Positions 59,028-64,000 of a stretch of DNA of 64,000 bases are shown here, piece after piece; the first letter of the stretch is position 1, and every line of letters starts with the position of its first letter. Below the pieces are notes generated by a model. It was not told where the DNA came from. It worked only from the letters and a program-made list of their open reading frames with translations, and made no database searches. The position numbers were made by a program, and so were the translations under genes. Origin of the DNA: JAHFRG01 sp036522275 (GTDB lineage: Bacteria; Pseudomonadota; Gammaproteobacteria; Burkholderiales; JAHFRG01); NCBI GenBank assembly GCA_036522275.1, contig DATDGC010000020.1:40652-104651 (forward strand). Direction: 5' to 3'.

Positions 59028-59962
59028 CGGAAAATCGGCCGACCCAAGCTTTGCGGGAATAAATCGTCAATGAAGAAATGCATCTGCAACAACACGCCAA
59101 CATGGTTCCCCGTCCTTTGGTTGACAGGGATCTGCGCTTCCATCCCTAGCTGAAGGTACTTGCCGAACCAGATAATACCCGGATTCACTGTGCCGGTAGT
59201 TTGCCCTTTACAATTTGCATTGAGGCAAGTACTGAGAGCGAGCTCCACTACGGGAATCATCCGGCTAAACGGCTCTTTGATTCCGACATCCTGAACGAAG
59301 GATTGCAGATATTGCAGATTGTATTGGAAAGTAAGTCCCCAGTTTAAGGTCGTCGGATTGCGCTCGATGTCCTGGTCGATGTTTCCGGTAACAAGATCCA
59401 CGGTGGTTGTTACATTACTATTGCGCGTAGGAAAATTGGGGCCAACAGCCCCGGTAATGGCAATGGGTTTGAGGAACCTCACCGATTCGGGCAGATCACC
59501 GAATCCTTTGCCAAAAAAGAACATCGGTGAAAGCGTCGAAAACGACTCAGCGCCCGCGCTGCGGCTTCCCGTTCCACCAAGTTCAGCATCGAGCCCGACT
59601 GAAAGAATGGCTTCGTGGATGTCGCTCGTAAAAAATTGATATTTCGCGCCGACGTCGAGATTTGCAAATCCATTTTTGCTTCCTCCCTCATTTGGCTTCA
59701 GGTGTTGATATGTCTCGCCCAGCTCGAGCCCAAAATTGGGTGTGATGCGCTTTGAGTAAGCCACCGAGAACTCATTGGTCACCTGGCCAGGCTCTCGAAT
59801 GTGATTGGTCAATAATGTAAGTTCGTCGGAAACAAAAGGATCGTCCACCGCCAGTGTGGCGGGAAAGAATCGCTTGCCGGCAAAACCATGCGCCCAAGCT
59901 TGGCTTGCGGCAAAAAAAAGCAGGGGCGTCAAGAGTAGAATCTCCCGATACAATATAGACAT
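59024..59962 (-). CDS. Exported protein, probable outer-membrane transporter of the copper cluster
   Basis: 312 aa from the ATG at 59962, with signal peptide (SQAWAHGFAG near 22) and alternating beta-strand pattern (FGLELGETYQHLKP, NLDVGAKYQFFT, LQLGMEAQIPVNQ). It resembles proteins annotated as transporter/phenol-pathway MetA-like barrels. It starts the copC-copD set (ATGA overlap with copC), so a role in copper passage across the outer membrane is an inference. The longer frame to 60022 lacks support. Confidence 0.75.
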   Translation of the reverse strand: MSILYREILLLTPLLFFAASQAWAHGFAGKRFFPATLAVDDPFVSDELTLLTNHIREPGQVTNEFSVAYSKRITPNFGLELGETYQHLKPNEGGSKNGFANLDVGAKYQFFTSDIHEAILSVGLDAELGGTGSRSAGAESFSTLSPMFFFGKGFGDLPESVRFLKPIAITGAVGPNFPTRNSNVTTTVDLVTGNIDQDIERNPTTLNWGLTFQYNLQYLQSFVQDVGIKEPFSRMIPVVELALSTCLNANCKGQTTGTVNPGIIWFGKYLQLGMEAQIPVNQRTGNHVGVLLQMHFFIDDLFPQSLGRPIFR

Positions 59963-60020
59963 TTTGTTTCCCCAGAATGAATAAACCTCAAAGAAAAAGC
60001 AACGGCTCCAAGCCGCGCTC

Positions 60021-60042
60021 AACGCGCCAGGCTCGGCGCGTT
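60021..60042 (-). terminator. GC-rich hairpin between DUF2946 gene and the copper genes
   Basis: AACGCGCC, 6-nt loop, GGCGCGTT (8 bp), with TTTTTC 35 nt further on the minus strand. Possible partial terminator of the DUF2946 gene. Confidence 0.4.
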
Positions 60043-60066
60043 GCTGGGCTGGCTACCCGCTGGAAT

Positions 60067-60444
60067 TCAGACTAGGACGACGGGAGGAGCTCGGGGATGT
60101 TGCTGAGGGTATGGGGGCGCCGATACGACGCTTTGCCCGACTACGCAAGATGGGGTTTGCGCCGAAACCAAGCGCGATGGAAGGTGCGGCGCAGCCGGCG
60201 TGAGCGCCTTGACCGAGACCATGTCAAGGCAAAATGAGCAGTAAACCTCGTGCGCCTTGGAGTTTGCGTGGCTGGAATGTTGGTGCTCGGCCGAGTTGTG
60301 CGCCGCCGGGTGAACGCTGATGATGTTCGCCAAAACTTCCGCATTGCCGTAAAAGCGCAATGCCGCAAGCGCAGGCGATATCACGCTGAACAATACCGCA
60401 AACAGCGCGATCCAAGAGGTAAAGCGGTGTGATGAGGAAGGCAT
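60067..60444 (-). CDS. DUF2946 family exported protein
   Basis: 125 aa. Signal peptide (VISPALAAL), His-rich middle (HPAAHNSAEHQHSSHANSKAH) and the family core EVYCSFCLDM with a CxxC pair. The C-terminus is Pro-rich (PYPQQHPRAPP). DUF2946 genes often accompany copper or other metal outer-membrane genes; the His and Cys residues suggest metal binding. A second related C-terminus lies at the right edge of the window. Confidence 0.85.
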   Translation of the reverse strand: MPSSSHRFTSWIALFAVLFSVISPALAALRFYGNAEVLANIISVHPAAHNSAEHQHSSHANSKAHEVYCSFCLDMVSVKALTPAAPHLPSRLVSAQTPSCVVGQSVVSAPPYPQQHPRAPPVVLV

Positions 60445-60622
60445 GGATCAGTCGGAAATCCTAAAGGTTCGGGTTTGCGGCGTCAAGCAAGCTCACCTCC
60501 GGTTGCTCACAGCACGCGACAAGTACTCGCTTCCGGCCAGACCTTTCAATTTGTCGTCCCATGGCATTGCTTGCTCAGCCCTCAGAGTGATCAGACTGGG
60601 CACGCTCCTTATCTTTCATCAG

Positions 60623-61393
60623 TTAGGAGTTGCGCTTCATGCGTGCTTTGCCTTGGAACGAAAAAAACAGGATGCCCAACGCGGCAAGCGCCCAGACAAT
60701 TACCGCTCCCGAGGGCAGGTCGAACACAGCGGATAATGCCAGGCCGATGGTGTATCCGGCAGCACCGAGGACATAACCTGCTGACAGGCGCCGCACTGAG
60801 CAATTTCGCGTTGCCAGCGCCGGAATAATGAGGCTCGCGAACACCAGAAAAATGCCTACGAGTTGCACCGAAGCGGTAACGGAGAGCGCAAACAGCAGAT
60901 AGAAACCGGTGCGCCCGAGCTTTTGTTCGAACCTGAACCACAGGACGCAAATCACGGCGGTCAACACCGCCACCGGAATCAGTTGCGCGAAGCTCACCCA
61001 CAAAATCTGTCCGACCAGCAAATCCTTGAGGTGCTCGCCACCATGAGGGTTGTTGGCTAGCAGCAAAATTCCGCCGGTTGCTGCGAGCACGAACAAGACT
61101 CCAATCAGTGCTTCCTGCACTTCAGGCCAGCGCCGTTCGGTCCAAGTTAGCAGCAGCGAGCCGAATAATGCGGCGCTCACCGCGGCAAGCTGGACCGCGA
61201 AGCCTTGTGGTTCGTAACCCATGAAATCCGCGGCAATCACGCCCAGCCCGGCGATTTGCGCAATCGCCAGATCGATGAACACGATGCCGCGCTTCAATAC
61301 CTGAGCCCCAAGCGGCACATGGGTGGCAAGCACCAGCAAGCCAGCAAGAAAGGCCGGTGCGAGTATGCCGAGAGTCAGCGCATCGAGATTCAT
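60623..61393 (-). CDS. znuB: Metal (Zn/Mn-type) ABC importer permease
   Basis: 256-aa ABC-3 family permease with about eight helices: IVFIDLAIAQIAGLGVIAADFMG, VGIFLVFASLIIPALATRNC and GAAGYTIGLALSAVFDLPSGA. It overlaps the binding-protein gene by 4 nt. No ATPase gene lies within the window; it may be upstream of the right edge or elsewhere. Confidence 0.9.
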   Translation of the reverse strand: MNLDALTLGILAPAFLAGLLVLATHVPLGAQVLKRGIVFIDLAIAQIAGLGVIAADFMGYEPQGFAVQLAAVSAALFGSLLLTWTERRWPEVQEALIGVLFVLAATGGILLLANNPHGGEHLKDLLVGQILWVSFAQLIPVAVLTAVICVLWFRFEQKLGRTGFYLLFALSVTASVQLVGIFLVFASLIIPALATRNCSVRRLSAGYVLGAAGYTIGLALSAVFDLPSGAVIVWALAALGILFFSFQGKARMKRNS

Positions 61394-62295
61394 TTTTTCG
61401 CCTTCAGCAGACGTTGAATAGTGTCATCAAATAATCCGAACAAGTCTTTCGCTTTGTCGGTTCCGCCAACGGTGTAAGGCAATACGACGGCGGGAATGTT
61501 CGCGCGGCTCGCCAGTGATTCGGAGGGGCGGGCCTCTTGAAACGGCGTGCGCAGAATCATCTTCGCCGGGTCGCGCTGCATGTCAGAAAAGAGTTCCGCC
61601 AGATGCCCCGCGGTCGGCGGCAAACCGGGCTTGGGCTCAAGGTTACCGACTTCGCGCATGCCGAGCCAGTGGATGAGATATGTAATGTCTTTGTGGTGGG
61701 TAATGACCGGTACCCCTTTGAGCGGCGCCCCTTCCTGCTCCCAGCGTTGAATCGCCGCTTGCCAGCGCTCCTGAAACGCCTTGCCGCGAGCCTGGTAGGT
61801 TGCCGTGTTCGCGGCATCGAGTTGCGATAACCGATCAGTGATTACCTCTGCCACCTTGGCAATATTATGCGGGTCGAGGTGGAAGTGCGGGTTACCCGCC
61901 GGATGAATGTCGCCTTGCGCGCGGTCAAGCAGCTTGGGTACTTCAAGCTTCAGCACGAAATTCGATGCTTCCAGATTGCCAAGCGTTCCAGGCTGGATTT
62001 TGCCGTTGCCCGATTGACTCAGCAGCAGCGGCAGCCAACCTACTTCCAATTCAGCGCCGGTGCAAATCACCAGGTCGGCGCTGCGCGCCTTGGCAATTAA
62101 GCTCGGGCGCGCCTCGATGTGATGCGCGTCCTGTAGTGCGGTGGTAGCCGTATAGACGCTGACTTTGTCGCTTCCCAGCTCCTGCGTCAGCGCTCCCCAC
62201 TCGGGTTCGCAGGCCAATACGTTAAGCGCTGCATGCGCTGCCTGACTTGCAACGAGAAGCAACACCATGATCAACAATCCGCAAAACTTATTCAT
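61390..62295 (-). CDS. znuA: Metal (Zn/Mn-type) ABC importer binding protein
   Basis: 301 aa from the ATG at 62295 (AAGGA 8 nt upstream). Signal peptide (SQAAHA), then a cluster A-I metal-binding fold with candidate His ligands in DAHHIEARPS, GNPHFHLDP and ITHHKDITYLIHW, and an Asp/Glu near the end (LFDDTIQ). The usual His-rich zinc loop is short or absent, so Zn versus Mn cannot be settled by eye. Confidence 0.9.
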   Translation of the reverse strand: MNKFCGLLIMVLLLVASQAAHAALNVLACEPEWGALTQELGSDKVSVYTATTALQDAHHIEARPSLIAKARSADLVICTGAELEVGWLPLLLSQSGNGKIQPGTLGNLEASNFVLKLEVPKLLDRAQGDIHPAGNPHFHLDPHNIAKVAEVITDRLSQLDAANTATYQARGKAFQERWQAAIQRWEQEGAPLKGVPVITHHKDITYLIHWLGMREVGNLEPKPGLPPTAGHLAELFSDMQRDPAKMILRTPFQEARPSESLASRANIPAVVLPYTVGGTDKAKDLFGLFDDTIQRLLKAKK

Positions 62296-62325
62296 AGCAT
62301 GTCCTTTCATTATCCGTGCATCCGT

Positions 62326-63732
62326 TTAAAACTTGTGCGCGCCATGCGCGCCCATGCTGAAGATGTATTGCAGCATCAGCTCGTTGTCATCAACCCCGTC
62401 GGGCCTGGATTGGTCGCGTGCATATTGCAGCCGGAAACGGGAAAATTCGCTGGGGCTGAAGTCGAACATCAGCGTGTTGCGCTTGGGGGTGTGGCTTATC
62501 AGGATGGGAAAATCCGACGCCGGCAGGATGCCATTCTGCACCTGTCCGATGTTAACCGTTCCCGCCTCTAACTGATCATGGCGCAAACCCACCCGCCAAC
62601 GCGGTGCAAATTGATAGACACTCTGCAGATACCAGCCGCCCTGGTGCGAACTGTATGTTCCCGGAACCTGCGTCGCGGTGTTTATGTCGAAATCGAGCGT
62701 TCCGGTTTCGATGCGGTGCATGTACTCGCCTTGCAGCTTGAAATTGGTGCTTGTGGAGTTGCCGTTGGGTGCCCACTTCAGGACGAAATCGGCAATCCAC
62801 AAGCGGCTGTTGCCGCTGAAACTGTTCGTCACCGGATTCCCCACAGAGTCGGTGTCGTTATACTGCCGATCGCTCGGCCAAGCCTGGAGATAGGAAATCC
62901 CGGCACGGTAGGCGTAACTGTCACCGATATCCCCGCCCACATGGCTAAACAGAGTCCATGTGCCGATGCCATTCTTGTCGCCGTTCCCCGGAAAGTTATT
63001 ACCGTTCCCTGCTTCCGCACCCAGCTCGATGAACAAATCGGTGGGCGCGATCCATTTAAGCTGCAGTCCGTCGTCGCTGTAATTGCCACGCGCTCCGGTG
63101 CCTAAAAACGCCTGGTAAGCAAGCGGCGCATCGACAAAATCCCAGGCATGCTGGTGGATTTCGTTCAAATAGCCGATACCGGAAAAGAAGCGTCCGCCTT
63201 TAAGGGTAAAGCCGTTTGATAATCCAAGCGTCTGGAAAAACGCTTCTTCGACCGACACGCTGTTGTCCGGCGACAAGGAAACGGTGAGGTTGCCTCGGAA
63301 ATACGGATCAATGTTGGCGGCGATATTCAATTCAGATTCACCCAGGCTGAAACCGCGATTGCCCAGTCCTTCTCCGCCTGCCGGAATAAAGCCGCCGATC
63401 TGGAATGTGTCGGGATTCTGTGAAAAATTGTTGTAAGTACCTTGCAAAACCACCGAAACCGCGGGATTGAATGCACTCTCCGAAGCAGGCCGAGCCGAGG
63501 CGATCACGGTTGCAGTTTGCGCCTGGGCGGCGCTCGCTTCTGCCTGGGCGGCTTTGGTCTCCGCATCGTGCAAGCGCTTTTCCAGTTCCTCGATGCGCGT
63601 TTCGTAACTTTGCTTGAGTTGCTTGATCTCCTCGCGTATGGACTGCAATTTCGCGTCAACCGCGGCATGCGACAGTTGCGGCAGGCCAAGCGCCAAAACG
63701 GCCGCGACTATAACGGCGTGGAACTTGAACAT
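62326..63732 (-). CDS. Outer-membrane protein with N-terminal coiled coil, upstream of metal importer
   Basis: 468 aa. Signal peptide (LSHAAVD near 23), coiled coil (~residues 25-75: IREEIKQLKQSYETRIEELE, then Ala-rich AQAEASAAQAQ), and a beta-barrel (VVLQGTYNNFSQNPD, GENESELNIAAN-like strands, RFRLQYARDQSRPDGVDDNE) ending in a Phe. Such proteins are often found beside znuA in betaproteobacteria and may be zinc-regulated porins. GGAGGAATAAGCC precedes the ATG. It lies 30 nt upstream of znuA. Confidence 0.82.
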   Translation of the reverse strand: MFKFHAVIVAAVLALGLPQLSHAAVDAKLQSIREEIKQLKQSYETRIEELEKRLHDAETKAAQAEASAAQAQTATVIASARPASESAFNPAVSVVLQGTYNNFSQNPDTFQIGGFIPAGGEGLGNRGFSLGESELNIAANIDPYFRGNLTVSLSPDNSVSVEEAFFQTLGLSNGFTLKGGRFFSGIGYLNEIHQHAWDFVDAPLAYQAFLGTGARGNYSDDGLQLKWIAPTDLFIELGAEAGNGNNFPGNGDKNGIGTWTLFSHVGGDIGDSYAYRAGISYLQAWPSDRQYNDTDSVGNPVTNSFSGNSRLWIADFVLKWAPNGNSTSTNFKLQGEYMHRIETGTLDFDINTATQVPGTYSSHQGGWYLQSVYQFAPRWRVGLRHDQLEAGTVNIGQVQNGILPASDFPILISHTPKRNTLMFDFSPSEFSRFRLQYARDQSRPDGVDDNELMLQYIFSMGAHGAHKF

Positions 63733-63762
63733 GGCTTATTCCTCCGAACATAAAATGACAAG

Positions 63763-63783
63763 GCAGCCCGTGGTTCAGGCTGC
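63763..63783 (-). terminator. Weak hairpin after the edge gene
   Basis: GCAGCC (63763-63768) and GGCTGC (63778-63783) can pair; no good T-run follows on the minus strand. Confidence 0.3.
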
Positions 63784-63799
63784 GCCTACGGTCAACAGT

Positions 63800-64000
63800 T
63801 CAGAGGAAAGCGGGTGGCGCCCTCGAGGAAAAAGCTAGGAAGGATGTGGAAAGGAAGCAATGCGCAACGCTGGCAAAAAGCCCTGCGTTTGTATCATGCA
63901 GCAGAATGGTCGGGCTGTCGGAATGCAGTGCCCCGCTTATACCGGCGTAAGCAAGGCACTTGTCGCACACCTTGGAATTCGGCAGCGGCTTGTCTTGTTG
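63800..64000 (-). CDS. DUF2946-like protein, C-terminal part (5' end outside window)
   Basis: An open minus-strand frame of 66 codons enters from the right edge and ends at a TGA (63802-63800). It contains VCDKCLAYAG with a CxxC pair, an Ala/Phe-rich hydrophobic end (FASVAHCFLSTSFLAF) and a SRAPPAF tail, like the YCSFC core and HPRAPP end of the DUF2946 protein at 60067-60444. The start is not visible. It is on the same strand as, and 67 nt upstream of, the outer-membrane protein gene. Confidence 0.6.
   Translation of the reverse strand, partial: QQDKPLPNSKVCDKCLAYAGISGALHSDSPTILLHDTNAGLFASVAHCFLSTSFLAFSSRAPPAFL

Noticed and set aside
1..64000. tRNA, rRNA, CRISPR arrays, prophage or toxin-antitoxin genes
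   Set aside because: None seen: no cloverleaf-like sequences, no regularly spaced direct repeats, and no phage or toxin families among the frames.

Overview
The window is a 64 kb chromosomal segment of moderately GC-rich DNA that reads as a betaproteobacterium. Pointers are the gatCAB cluster divergent from mreBCD-mrdA-rodA-rlpA, the DUF971-ubiE-...-Tim44-ubiJ-ubiB ubiquinone cluster, the betaproteobacterial/Acidithiobacillus-type gshA next to gshB, a regulatory PTS set (EIIA-Man, HPr, EI) and metX-metW. I cannot name the species; a Nitrosomonadales- or Burkholderiales-like lineage would fit. No rRNA, tRNA, CRISPR, prophage or transposase gene was found.

Layout. 1-2.7 kb: the 3' part of proA, a repeat-filled gap, and a dihydrolipoyl dehydrogenase with its own lipoyl domain. 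2.7-6.8 kb: an ECF sigma/anti-sigma pair divergent from a small exported protein, a Tat-exported phosphoesterase and a CuA-like cupredoxin; three copies of the same promoter motif (GGGAATA-N16-GGTWA) link these genes; then an exported methyltransferase. 6.8-13 kb: a two-gene osmoprotectant ABC importer, an exported dienelactone hydrolase, a DUF4197 protein, a HIT protein and a large unknown protein. 13-20 kb: ubiquinone cluster interrupted by a radical SAM protein with a C-terminal CCAEP tail and an ATP-grasp ligase. 20-24 kb: polyamine importer potABCD with a MITE-like element between potA and potB. 24-34 kb: SIMPL protein, MscL, a composite inverted-repeat element, a Rho_N protein, metH under a SAM-II riboswitch, a VIT transporter, a MalM-like lipoprotein, comM, ubiK. 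34-37 kb: porin-glnK-amtB behind a sigma-54 promoter and an NtrC-like site. 37-42 kb: gshAB and the PTS genes. 42-47.6 kb: a second SAM-II riboswitch driving metXW, then ampG-like, exoIII, pyrE and a DUF4124 protein. 47.6-57.6 kb: gatCAB and the rod-shape/cell-wall operon. 57.6-64 kb: a minus-strand metal region (CopD, CopC, two outer-membrane proteins, DUF2946-like proteins, ZnuA/ZnuB-like importer without its ATPase).

The most unusual signals are (i) the self-contained ECF regulon with three near-identical promoters, (ii) the radical SAM/ATP-grasp pair translationally embedded in the ubi operon, (iii) two SAM-II riboswitches with identical promoter-aptamer-terminator architecture, and (iv) non-coding elements with terminal inverted repeats that share a hairpin core kept by compensatory base changes; in one of them the terminal repeat carries the potB start codon.
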